Shown here: piece after piece, positions 1 through 7,296 of the stretch
Layout of the letters: each line of letters opens with the position of its first letter
How positions within the stretch are numbered: position 1 is the first letter of the stretch
DNA from: Candidatus Hydrogenedentota bacterium
GTDB taxonomy: Bacteria > Hydrogenedentota > Hydrogenedentia > Hydrogenedentales > JAEUWI01
Assembly (NCBI GenBank): GCA_016182605.1
Contig: JACPGE010000114.1
Span: 1-40,182 of the forward strand
DNA: 40,182 bases
Direction: 5' to 3'
The notes under the pieces: generated by a model
Told to the model about the DNA's origin: nothing
The model's database searches: none
The model's input: only the letters and a program-made list of their open reading frames with translations
Translations under genes and position numbers: made by a program

Positions 1-104
1 AGATTGGCGATGGTGGTCTTGACCATTTTTCCGCCTTCGCGCCGTGACTCGCGCAAGAGGACGGCGGGCGGTGACTTCCGGTTGGGGACGATGTCGATGT
101 ACAT
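1..104 (-). CDS. IS1634-like transposase, N-terminal part (cut by window edge)
   Basis: Read leftward from the ATG at 104-102, 34 codons are open to the window edge. The peptide begins MYIDIVPNRKSPPAVLLRES and continues with REGGK and a TIANL-like stretch. This is the opening of a common group of IS1634/IS4-type DDE transposases (pattern: M-Y/F-I-x-x-V-P-N-R-x-S-P-P-A-x-L-L-R-E-S, then REGGK and TLANL). The start is preceded by AAGGAC. The catalytic domain lies outside the window, so activity cannot be judged. The left terminal repeat would be expected between here and about 250, but I could not define it without the other end. Confidence 0.75.
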   Translation of the reverse strand, partial: MYIDIVPNRKSPPAVLLRESRREGGKMVKTTIAN

Positions 105-276
105 GTCCTTATACTATCGCAAATGCTTCGTAAAATCAAGTACAATAATTGCATTTACATGGGTACATATAGCATCAAAATGCCGGGCCATTCCTTTGCA
201 AACGCCTGTATCCATAGGGGTGATAGAAGCGGGAAGCAATCAAATCGGGTATGAACTTCGGCTTAAAGCTGGAGGT
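105..276. other. Gap between transposase start and GxxExxY gene
   Basis: No gene is supported here. The stretch is clearly more AT-rich than its surroundings (for example 110-190), which fits the end of an insertion sequence plus a promoter region. A reading frame is open through it into the GxxExxY gene, but its translation has no recognisable character. Confidence 0.4.
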
Positions 277-651
277 ATGCAAGAAGAAATGCAGAATGAG
301 GGTACCTCGGGCGTCATCATCGGGTGTGCCATGGAAGTGCTTAATGTACTTGGGCACGGACTGCTGGAAAAGAACTATGAGAATGCCTTGGTGGTGGAGT
401 TCCGTCTGCGCGGGGTGCCATGCGAGCAGCAGGCGCGCTATGACGTGCACTATAAGGGCACGTTGGTGGGCGAGTACATACCCGATTTGATCGTGAACGG
501 GGAAGTGGTGGTCGACACGAAAACCATTGATGGCATTTCCGTTCATGATGTGGGCAAGATGATTAATTACCTCCGGATCGCCAGGTTGCCGGTAGGACTG
601 ATTCTTAATTTCAGGCGGGCAAAGCTGGAATGGAAACGGGTGGTTCTTTGA
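277..651 (+). CDS. GxxExxY protein (PD-(D/E)xK-like fold)
   Basis: A protein of 124 residues of the GxxExxY family (PDDEXK_3), small PD-(D/E)xK-fold proteins found widely in environmental bacteria and of unknown role. The family signature is present as GHGLLEKNYENAL (G-x-G-L-L-E-x-x-Y). The nuclease-like core reads IPDLIVNGEVVVDTK, where D and D-x-K sit at the expected places; most members have E-x-K, so Asp here is a conservative change. The conserved tail (INYLRIARLPVGLILNF) is complete, so the protein is full length. The frame is open back to position 4, but family resemblance starts only after the ATG at 277. GGAGG at 271-275 is too close to 277 and better placed for the ATG at 289, so the start could be either. 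No partner gene is evident. Confidence 0.85.
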   Translation: MQEEMQNEGTSGVIIGCAMEVLNVLGHGLLEKNYENALVVEFRLRGVPCEQQARYDVHYKGTLVGEYIPDLIVNGEVVVDTKTIDGISVHDVGKMINYLRIARLPVGLILNFRRAKLEWKRVVL

Positions 652-697
652 CCTCGATCAGCAGGGAAATTGACCACGGAGCAATACGGATGGGCCG

Positions 698-973
698 GTG
701 GATAACATGAAAAACGGGTTTCGTTGGCTGATGTGGAGCAATATTCCCAAGGAATGGGAGATGGGCGGAGCGGTATATTACTGGCGGCTGGGCCCGCTGA
801 TTTCGCTGCCGTTCTGGATCAATCAGATTCTGTATGCGCTTGGTTTCAGGGATTGGGCTGGGGTGCGGTTCTGGGGGAGCGTTTCGTTGGGGTTGATCGC
901 CGCTGCGATCATGTGCTGGGGAACAGTATTGTTTTTCTCGGTGAGGCCGGAGCCCAAGGGCAACCGCGAATGA
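698..973 (+). CDS. Small membrane protein, unknown function
   Basis: Encodes 91 residues with two likely membrane segments, roughly residues 28-48 and 61-82, a Trp-rich N-terminus (residues 10-30) and a charged end (PEPKGNRE). I do not recognise a family. The start is GTG at 698 (GGA at 688-690 upstream) or ATG at 707. It ends 17 bases before the stop of the convergent DUF1232 gene. Codon choice (GCG, CTG, GTG) is like other plus-strand genes on this side of the window, which supports it being real. Function cannot be given. Confidence 0.55.
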   Translation: MDNMKNGFRWLMWSNIPKEWEMGGAVYYWRLGPLISLPFWINQILYALGFRDWAGVRFWGSVSLGLIAAAIMCWGTVLFFSVRPEPKGNRE

Positions 974-989
974 AGTTGGTGGGGCGCGG

Positions 990-2063
990 CTATTTTTTCA
1001 CGGTGCGGGCGAGGAGGGAGGCGCGGAAGACGCCGAGGAGTTTAGTGCCTACGGGGAGGGAGGCGAGTGCGGTGAGGAGGATGTCGTCGAAGAATCCCAG
1101 GGGTCCGAGGAGGATCTCGGGGAGGAAATCGACGGGGATCATGAAGTAGATGCCGGCGATGCCGAGCAGGATCCAGCTTGCGATCCAGCTTGCGGCCTCT
1201 ACGAAGGCGGCCACGGGGCGGGGGAGATAACTCTGGTTGAGGACGTGTCCGGCGCAGATCTTGCCGGCGTCCGCGTTGTATTCGAGGAGGCCGGCTTCAC
1301 CGAGACGGGTAAGGGTGGTGCGTGACGCGGGGGTGAGCTGGGTACTTTGGGCAGCGGTGGCGCCTTCGAGGTAGAAGCGCACTTCGTGATCGGTGAGGGG
1401 GCGCTGGCGAATTTCGAGGAGGAGGTCGCGCGCGCCGGGGTCGAGGTGGAGGCGTTCTTCGATGGCGCGGGGGAGGTAGAGGGTTTCGCGCTGGAGGAGG
1501 GCAAATCCGGCGATCCAGAGGAGGTATGCGGTGACGATGCCGAGGTCCCAGGGGTAAAGCCCGTAGAGGAGGAAGGCGCCGATGAAGGCGAGAAAACCGA
1601 GGTAGGATTTGTAGGCGAAGGAGATGAGGAGGACGAAGGCGCACAGGAGGTAGAGGGGGCTGGTGGTGAATTCGGCGAGGCCTTCGCCACCGGCCCAGGC
1701 GACCATCTGGTGGAGGAGGGACTGAAACCAGGAGAGGAGGCGGGCGAGGGGCCAGCCGCCCTGGTTGGCGAGGACATGGGTGAAGCCGATGAGGAGGGTG
1801 ATAAAGATGACGAAGGTGGAGACGACGCCGGTGAGTTCGTGCCAGGAGCCGAGCTGGGGCCGGAGGAGGAAGAGAAAGCAGATGCAGATGAGGCTGAGGA
1901 AGGTGGCGGCGGTGACGAACTCGAAGTGGACGACGGCGCCGCTGCGCAGGGCGAGCTGGGATATGGCGCTGATCATGACGAGCCAACCGGCAAGGGTGGC
2001 CACGGTCTGGTAGAGGTCGTGTGTGTGGCCGGAAGTCTGATCGGTGGCGGCTGCCTGGCTCAT
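990..2063 (-). CDS. Multi-pass membrane protein with C-terminal DUF1232 domain
   Basis: A 357-residue inner-membrane protein. It has about six hydrophobic segments in the first 210 residues (for example around 22-42, 50-68, 78-98, 138-160, 165-190), then a soluble stretch (about 200-285) and a C-terminal pair of hydrophobic segments. The last block contains YFMIPVDFLPEILLG followed by LGFFDDILLTALA, the signature of DUF1232 (YkvA-type: a 'P-hydrophobic-D-hydrophobic-I/L-P' turn followed by G-x-x-D-D). The role of DUF1232 is unknown. The start lies one base after the stop of the upstream gene, so the two are surely cotranscribed and probably translationally coupled. Confidence 0.75.
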   Translation of the reverse strand: MSQAAATDQTSGHTHDLYQTVATLAGWLVMISAISQLALRSGAVVHFEFVTAATFLSLICICFLFLLRPQLGSWHELTGVVSTFVIFITLLIGFTHVLANQGGWPLARLLSWFQSLLHQMVAWAGGEGLAEFTTSPLYLLCAFVLLISFAYKSYLGFLAFIGAFLLYGLYPWDLGIVTAYLLWIAGFALLQRETLYLPRAIEERLHLDPGARDLLLEIRQRPLTDHEVRFYLEGATAAQSTQLTPASRTTLTRLGEAGLLEYNADAGKICAGHVLNQSYLPRPVAAFVEAASWIASWILLGIAGIYFMIPVDFLPEILLGPLGFFDDILLTALASLPVGTKLLGVFRASLLARTVKK

Positions 2064-2064
2064 G

Positions 2065-2559
2065 TTATTCCAGCTTCGCCTGGATGGTGTCGAGGCGATC
2101 CTTGAGGTGCTTGTGCAGGGTACGGCATTGGACAGACTGGACGATGAGGTATTTGTCGTCGAATCCGGCGGGGTAGTCCACGTTGGTGATGAGGCGCCAG
2201 GCCTCTTCGTAGTCGTTCCGGGCGGCGGTCCAGAAGTCTTTCCACTTCAGGTAGTTGGTGATGGCGCCGCCATCGTCGTAGTTCTTGTCGGCCCGCTCTC
2301 TGAGGGCCTGGGCCGCATCGACCTTGGCCTGGATGTCCATGGTGGCCACGGTTTCCTGCTGTGCGGGGATGGCGGCCTCCTTCGGGGGCGTGAGGTAGGC
2401 GAGGACGTTGATAGTGAGGGCCATGGCCACGAGGAGCACAGGCAGGAGGTAGCGCTTCCAGGAGTGGGGCTGGGATGCCGGTGGCGGGGGTTCCGGGTTC
2501 CGCTGGGGCAGGTGTTGCCCAATGGGTCCGGGAGATTTAAGAGGTTCGATAGCGCCCAT
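2065..2559 (-). CDS. Single-pass membrane protein, unknown function
   Basis: Encodes 164 residues from the ATG at 2559: a Pro-rich cytoplasmic N-terminus (about 1-33), one membrane helix (about 37-57), then a soluble region rich in charged residues and Ala, probably helical. I do not recognise the family. A longer version starting at 2622 is open but would overlap the promoter of the divergent DUF58 gene. Immediately upstream of 2559 on this strand is TACTAT, six bases before the ATG, which fits a -10 element and a leaderless mRNA. It is followed one base later by the DUF1232 gene, so the two form an operon. Confidence 0.6.
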   Translation of the reverse strand: MGAIEPLKSPGPIGQHLPQRNPEPPPPASQPHSWKRYLLPVLLVAMALTINVLAYLTPPKEAAIPAQQETVATMDIQAKVDAAQALRERADKNYDDGGAITNYLKWKDFWTAARNDYEEAWRLITNVDYPAGFDDKYLIVQSVQCRTLHKHLKDRLDTIQAKLE

Positions 2560-2621
2560 GCCGTTATAGTACCCCCGGGGGGCGGATTTATTCCACCGTT
2601 TGTGCTGTACGGGGCGCAACA

Positions 2622-2650
2622 TTGCGCGCGCGCCGGGCTTACGTTATTCT
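2622..2650 (+). promoter_or_regulatory. Promoter of the DUF58 gene
   Basis: TTGCGC (2622-2627), a 17-base spacer, and TATTCT (2645-2650) make a sigma70-type promoter. The ATG of the DUF58 gene is at 2658, so transcription would start at or almost at the start codon; there is no Shine-Dalgarno sequence between them. Confidence 0.5.
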
Positions 2651-2657
2651 GTAATCC

Positions 2658-3944
2658 ATGAAACACATCAAGTGGTTCCTTTGGGCCGGGGTGGCGCTGC
2701 TGCTGGCATTCTTAACGCAAAGCCCGTATGCGGCCTTTGCGATCTACACCTTTTTGCTGTTGACGCTGCTGGCGCATTTTTCATCGCTGGCGTGGCTGAG
2801 CGGCCTGGACTGCCGGCGCAGCGTGAATGTGGAGACGGTGCAGCAGGGGGAAGAGGTAGAGGTTGAGGTGGTGGTGGAGAACAAGCGGGGCTGGCCGATC
2901 CCCTGGATCTACTTTGAGGACTATTATCCGGCGGATTTTCCGCGGCAGGGCGAGAACATGCGGCTGGCGGTGTTGATGCCGGGCCGGTCCATCACGATGA
3001 AGTACCGGATTATGTGTCCGCGGCGGGGCTACCACCGCATCGGGCCGTTGCTGATGGAGACGGGGGATCTCTTTGGCTTGCAGCGGCGCTTCCGGACGGG
3101 GGTGCAGCAGCATTATATCTCGGTGCTGCCCACGATAGCCTATATCGAGACCTTTAACGTGGCGACGAAGCGGCCGCAGGGTCCGGTGCGGCTGTCGAAC
3201 CGGATCTATGTGGACCCGACGCGGATCAACAGCATCCGGGAGTATGTTCCGGGCGATCCGTTGAGCTCGATCCACTGGAAGGCGACGGCGCGCACGGGCC
3301 GGCTGCATGTGAAGACGCACGAGCCGAGCAGTGTGATGGGGGGGACGCTGCTGCTGGATCTTCATGACGAGAGTTACCTGCCGGAGGAGAAGGAAGAGCG
3401 CATGGAGCTGGCGATCACGATCACGGCTTCGATTGCGTATCTGCTGCAGATGTCCGGGGAGCAGGTGGGGATGATTACGAACGGTCAGGACGCGGCAGAA
3501 GCGGCGGCGTATGAAGTGGATGCGCAGGAGACGAATGCGCGGGACGAAGTGGACGCGGCGGTGGAAGGGGAAGCGATCTCCGATCGGATCAATCCGCTCT
3601 CGGTGCCGACAGTGCGTTCTCCGGCGCAGGCGCAGAAGATCGCGGAGAATCTGGCACGGGTGATTCCGGGTCAGGGCCTGGACGCGGCGGGGCTGATCTT
3701 GAATGAGTTCCGGCGCTTGCCGCGCGATGCGGCGCTGCTTCCGGTCTTGCCGTTTGTGGACGAGCGGCTGGCGCTGACGCTGGGATCGATGAAGCTGAGC
3801 GGGTTCAATGTGACGGTGTTTCTGGTGAAGAATCCCACGGGCTACAAGGAGGCGGCGGGGCTGCTGGCGCAACACAATATCCACTGTTTTCATATCGAGC
3901 ATGAATGGCAATTGCATGAAATTTCGCCCGCAAAGATTTGTTAG
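2658..3944 (+). CDS. DUF58 domain protein
   Basis: A 428-residue protein anchored by two N-terminal membrane helices (about 5-22 and 27-48), followed by a beta-rich region and the DUF58 signature at about residues 195-222: YVPGDPLSSIHWKATART, then GRLHVKTHE. DUF58 proteins usually sit in MoxR-AAA-ATPase operons with transglutaminase/DUF4129 proteins. Their von-Willebrand-like domain is thought to act in assembling or maturing other proteins, but the precise function is unknown. Residues about 275-330 are an acidic, low-complexity insertion (runs of Ala/Glu/Asp). Full length for the family. Next on the same strand is a DUF4129 protein, the expected partner. No MoxR ATPase lies nearby. The mRNA is probably leaderless. 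Confidence 0.85.
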   Translation: MKHIKWFLWAGVALLLAFLTQSPYAAFAIYTFLLLTLLAHFSSLAWLSGLDCRRSVNVETVQQGEEVEVEVVVENKRGWPIPWIYFEDYYPADFPRQGENMRLAVLMPGRSITMKYRIMCPRRGYHRIGPLLMETGDLFGLQRRFRTGVQQHYISVLPTIAYIETFNVATKRPQGPVRLSNRIYVDPTRINSIREYVPGDPLSSIHWKATARTGRLHVKTHEPSSVMGGTLLLDLHDESYLPEEKEERMELAITITASIAYLLQMSGEQVGMITNGQDAAEAAAYEVDAQETNARDEVDAAVEGEAISDRINPLSVPTVRSPAQAQKIAENLARVIPGQGLDAAGLILNEFRRLPRDAALLPVLPFVDERLALTLGSMKLSGFNVTVFLVKNPTGYKEAAGLLAQHNIHCFHIEHEWQLHEISPAKIC

Positions 3945-4293
3945 ACCCGTGGAGGCTTTGCCGCCCCAAGGGGACTGTACCTTGCCGGGGTGCAGTGTCT
4001 TGGATCGGATGGAAGTCTGTGGCCGGCAAGGGACTGTACCCGGGGATTTGGATGTAGACGTCCCGGGTACAGTCCCTCGCCGGTGCGGGGTTTTTCTGCG
4101 AGTGTTTGGAGTTGCAGGCCGGCAGGTACAGTCCCCTGAGTGGTGCATGTGGGCGTTGCAGGGGACAGTCCCTTTTCCTCGCAAGACTCGGATAGAGGAC
4201 AGTCCCCTTGGAACCACATCCCCCTTAATCCCCCTTCGAAGGGGGACTAAAGGGAATGTGGGTACCGTAGGGACTTTTGGTGTTGCAGGCGGT
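3945..4293. repeat. Block of GGGACTGTACCC palindromic repeats
   Basis: Six copies of a short unit GGGGACTGTACC or its reverse complement GGTACAGTCCCC lie here: about 3970-3981, 4030-4044, 4062-4076, 4125-4136, 4161-4172 and 4197-4207. The last two are the variant GGACAGTCC. Copies two and three form a perfect 15-bp inverted repeat (GGGACTGTACCCGGG at 4030-4044 and its complement at 4062-4076, 17-base loop). Behind them, 4221-4247 is a separate unit with CCCCCTT repeated and the palindrome CCCCCTTCGAAGGGGG. The block has no stop codon in the frame of the following gene. The arrangement resembles REP-type repeats. A copy of the 4042-4085 unit recurs at 35370-35412. Confidence 0.8.
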
Positions 4294-6087
4294 ATGATTC
4301 GGCTGCCGGGGCTGGCGTCGACGGATTTTCATTCGCTGATGCGTGGTCCGGATCCGGGGCATGAGCCACCACCGCCGTTGGAGCGGCGCCCGGATCGGGG
4401 CGCCGCGGATGCGACGGACTTTCATTCGTTGAAGATGGGCGGCTACAACCTGGCGGGCAAGAACCAGCAGCGGACCGCAACCGACTATCTCATCGATTTC
4501 TTTACGCCGTTTCTGCTCTTCTGCATGGTGTACAGCGTGGTGACCTTCCTCATGGATGTGCGCTACATCTACACCGAGGAGGCGGATGCCTCGTTCCGTG
4601 CGGTGGCGTTTTGTTTCATTATGGGGGTGGTGGCGTTGAACCGGTTGATCGCGCGGGAGGGGTCACAGGAGTCGATGCTCTATATAGGCGGGCTCGCGGG
4701 CGCCATTGGCTTCTACACATTTTCGATCACCGGGTTTTATGACAATCCGAATGTGGCGCGGAATTTCTTGAACGATTCTCCTGCGGCCGCGACGGCGGTG
4801 AACATGGCGATTGTGGCGTTTCTATGGTGGCTGGTGAACCGGCTGACGCATGAGTGTTGTGTGGACGAGAATTCGGTGGCGGGAGAGATCGGCATATTGA
4901 CGGGCACGGCGCGGCGTTTTCAGCGGCGGATGCAGCGGCAGGAGGCGGCGCCGAGGGCGGCGTTTGATACGCCGAAGCGGGGTTTCTTCGGCGATCCCAC
5001 GGTGGAAGACATGCTGCCGATGAATGTGCTGGAGCCCTTCGATCCGACGGAGGGCTGGAAGCCGAAGGAGAAGCCGCAGCGCCCGGGCCACTACAAGCTG
5101 AGCGATCGGCTCGCGGAAAAGCACCCTGGCATCTCTATTTTGTTTTTCTCCATACCGGTGCTTATTGTTTTTTCCATTGGACTGCGTGTGGTGCAGCAGG
5201 GAGGGTCCCAGATGGTGATGGCGGGGAAGCTGTATATGGGAGTGTACACCTTCTGCTCGCTGATGCTGTTAATGTTTACGAGCCTCGGCGGGCTGCGCGA
5301 GTACTTCCGGCGCCGCCGCGTGCAGTTGCCACCGGCGCTGGGCTGGTTCTGGATGCTGGGCGGATTCGTGATGGTGGTGATGGTTATGGTGGGCGCGTCG
5401 CAGTTGCATATGCCGGGCATGCCGCCGATGGCGTATGTGGACGAGCATGTGCGGAGCATGTACAACCGGACGAGCACATTTCAGTTGCCCGCGCAGACGG
5501 CGACGCCGGTGCAGATTCTGGAACAGTCCCAGTTCATGGACTATCTTGGGAAGGCGGTGCTGGTCTTGTTTGTGTTGTTTGGCGCGTACTGTGTGGCCAT
5601 GGGGCTCCTGGAAGCCTGTGCCGCGGTGGGGCGGAACCGCCACCAGTATCCGGATTTCGTGGTGCGCTTTTTTGACCGGCTGGAGAAGGTGCTGTCCCGG
5701 ATGACACGCATGCCGCGGATGCCGAAGCGGCGCCGGCGCATCCGTATACAGCCGGTGATTGCCACGAGCGGGGGCTTCAACAATCTGATGTCGGACACGG
5801 GGCTGGGCGAGACGATGACGGCGAACAACCACGTGGAGCATGCGTATGCGGCGCTGTGCGCGCTGGCGTATGATATGGGGGTGCCGCGGGCGCCGGGAGA
5901 AACGCCATACGAGTACCTGGCGCGCTTTCCGAAGGAGCTGGAGGGACTGCGCGCGATGGCGGAGGACCTGACGCAGTTGTATGTGATTGCGGCCTATTCC
6001 CCGGTGCGGATGGATGAGCGGGTGCAGGACCGGCTTCGCAAGTTCTGGGTGCGCTATACTCGTATCCGGGGCAAGGTGGTGCGATAA
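4294..6087 (+). CDS. DUF4129 membrane protein
   Basis: A 597-residue membrane protein, partner of the DUF58 gene. After a Pro/charged N-terminus come about four membrane helices (roughly residues 66-186), a long cytoplasmic loop (about 190-300), four more helices (about 305-470) and a soluble C-terminal domain ending in a DUF4129-like region: EHAYAALCALAYDMGVPR, then ETPYEYLARF. DUF4129 is the tail found on bacterial transglutaminase-like proteins; the transglutaminase core (Cys-His-Asp) is not seen here. The N-terminus carries the motif TDFHSL twice (around residues 10 and 41). The frame stays open to 3901 through the repeat block; I chose the ATG at 4294 (AGGCGG just upstream) because the codons before it translate repeats. 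If an upstream start is used, the protein has a repeat-derived extension. Confidence 0.7.
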   Translation: MIRLPGLASTDFHSLMRGPDPGHEPPPPLERRPDRGAADATDFHSLKMGGYNLAGKNQQRTATDYLIDFFTPFLLFCMVYSVVTFLMDVRYIYTEEADASFRAVAFCFIMGVVALNRLIAREGSQESMLYIGGLAGAIGFYTFSITGFYDNPNVARNFLNDSPAAATAVNMAIVAFLWWLVNRLTHECCVDENSVAGEIGILTGTARRFQRRMQRQEAAPRAAFDTPKRGFFGDPTVEDMLPMNVLEPFDPTEGWKPKEKPQRPGHYKLSDRLAEKHPGISILFFSIPVLIVFSIGLRVVQQGGSQMVMAGKLYMGVYTFCSLMLLMFTSLGGLREYFRRRRVQLPPALGWFWMLGGFVMVVMVMVGASQLHMPGMPPMAYVDEHVRSMYNRTSTFQLPAQTATPVQILEQSQFMDYLGKAVLVLFVLFGAYCVAMGLLEACAAVGRNRHQYPDFVVRFFDRLEKVLSRMTRMPRMPKRRRRIRIQPVIATSGGFNNLMSDTGLGETMTANNHVEHAYAALCALAYDMGVPRAPGETPYEYLARFPKELEGLRAMAEDLTQLYVIAAYSPVRMDERVQDRLRKFWVRYTRIRGKVVR

Positions 6088-6131
6088 CCGAAACGCAGGC
6101 GGCTGGCGCCGGAACGATGCGGGGATAAACG

Positions 6132-7169
6132 ATGCTATACCGGCGATTGGGCAAGGATGGACCCGAGGTATCGGTGTTGACCTTTGGCGCGTGGCAGTTG
6201 GGCGATCATGCGTATTGGGGCGAGAGCGAGCAGCATGACGCGGCGGGTGCGGTGGAGGCGGCACTGGATGGGGGGATCAATCTCTTCGACACGGCGGAGG
6301 TCTATGGTCAGGGGGAATCGGAGCGGGTGCTGGGTCAGGTCCTGGGGGCGCACCGGAAGGACGTGTACGTGGCGACGAAGGTATTGCCGCAGCACTGCCA
6401 CCCCGAGCGTTTGCGCGCGGCGTGCGAGGCGAGTCTGAAGCGCTTGAATACCGACTACATCGATCTGTACCAGGTGCATTGGCCGTTTGCGAAGGGTCCG
6501 TACCAGGATGCGGGCGGCCATTGGGTGGAGGGGGACACGGCGATCGAGGAGGCACAGGCGATACTGGAGAAATTGAAGGCGGAGGGAAAAATCCGTTGGT
6601 TTGGCGTATCCAATTTTGGGCCGCAATCCTTGAAGACGTGGAAACAAACGGGGCGGCTGGTTTCGAACCAGGTGGCCTACAGTCTGCTCTTTCGCGCGGT
6701 GGAATATGAGATCGTGCCGATCTGCCGCAAGGAGGGCGTGGGCGTGCTGGCGTACATGCCGCTGATGCAGGGGATCCTGAGCGGGCGGTGGCGCACCGTG
6801 GAAGAAATACCGCCGAAGCGGCGGCGCACGCGGCATTTTTCGGGGCGCCGGGAGGGGACGCGTCATCAGGAGGATGGCTGCGAGCGGCTGCTGATGAACA
6901 CGCTCGCGGAATTGCGCGAGTTGTCCGAGGTTCTGGAGTTGCCGCTGGCGACGATGTCGCTGGCGTGGCTGATGCGGCAGCCCGGGGTGACCTCCGTGGT
7001 AGTGGGGGCGCGGCGTCCCGATCAGGTGCGCAGAAATTTGCTTTCGGCGCAGTTGGACCTGGGCCCGGCGTTGACGGCGCGGTTGAACACGATTTCGGGG
7101 AATCTGAAGCATGCGATGGGCCCGAATGCGGATCTATGGCAGTCTGGAGAACAGGCGCGGGTGAAATAG
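6132..7169 (+). CDS. Aldo/keto reductase
   Basis: A 345-residue cytosolic NADPH-dependent oxidoreductase of the aldo/keto reductase family (TIM barrel). The catalytic tetrad is present: Asp53 and Tyr58 in FDTAEVYGQGESE, Lys83 in ATKVLPQH, His116 in YQVHWPF. The NADP-binding end is seen in TSVVVGARRPDQVRRNL near the C-terminus. Length is normal. The start has GGGGA seven bases upstream. It follows the DUF4129 gene by 44 bases on the same strand and may be read with it. The substrate cannot be deduced; members of this subgroup reduce sugar or quinone-type carbonyls, and a broad detoxifying role is equally possible. Confidence 0.9.
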   Translation: MLYRRLGKDGPEVSVLTFGAWQLGDHAYWGESEQHDAAGAVEAALDGGINLFDTAEVYGQGESERVLGQVLGAHRKDVYVATKVLPQHCHPERLRAACEASLKRLNTDYIDLYQVHWPFAKGPYQDAGGHWVEGDTAIEEAQAILEKLKAEGKIRWFGVSNFGPQSLKTWKQTGRLVSNQVAYSLLFRAVEYEIVPICRKEGVGVLAYMPLMQGILSGRWRTVEEIPPKRRRTRHFSGRREGTRHQEDGCERLLMNTLAELRELSEVLELPLATMSLAWLMRQPGVTSVVVGARRPDQVRRNLLSAQLDLGPALTARLNTISGNLKHAMGPNADLWQSGEQARVK

Positions 7170-7296
7170 GGCGGGGTTGGATGCCATCGCGTTGCGGAGT
7201 GGGGTACAATAGGGGCTGGCGCCGATTGGCGCTTGGCGCCGTCCCCAACGAATTCCATGCCGCCACAACCCCGCCGAAGCTGCCACAGGACTCCCC

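Noticed and set aside
1347-2105. Long open frame on the plus strand (252 codons)
   Set aside because: It is the antisense shadow of the DUF1232 gene; its translation is Gly/Glu/Asp-rich with no domain, and the minus-strand gene has clear membrane helices and a DUF1232 motif.
3970-4207. CRISPR array
   Set aside because: Units are short, occur in both orientations and have irregular spacing; no cas gene is present.
2781-4217. Minus-strand open frame of 478 codons
   Set aside because: Arg/His/Pro-rich shadow of the DUF58 gene and the repeat block; no family resemblance.
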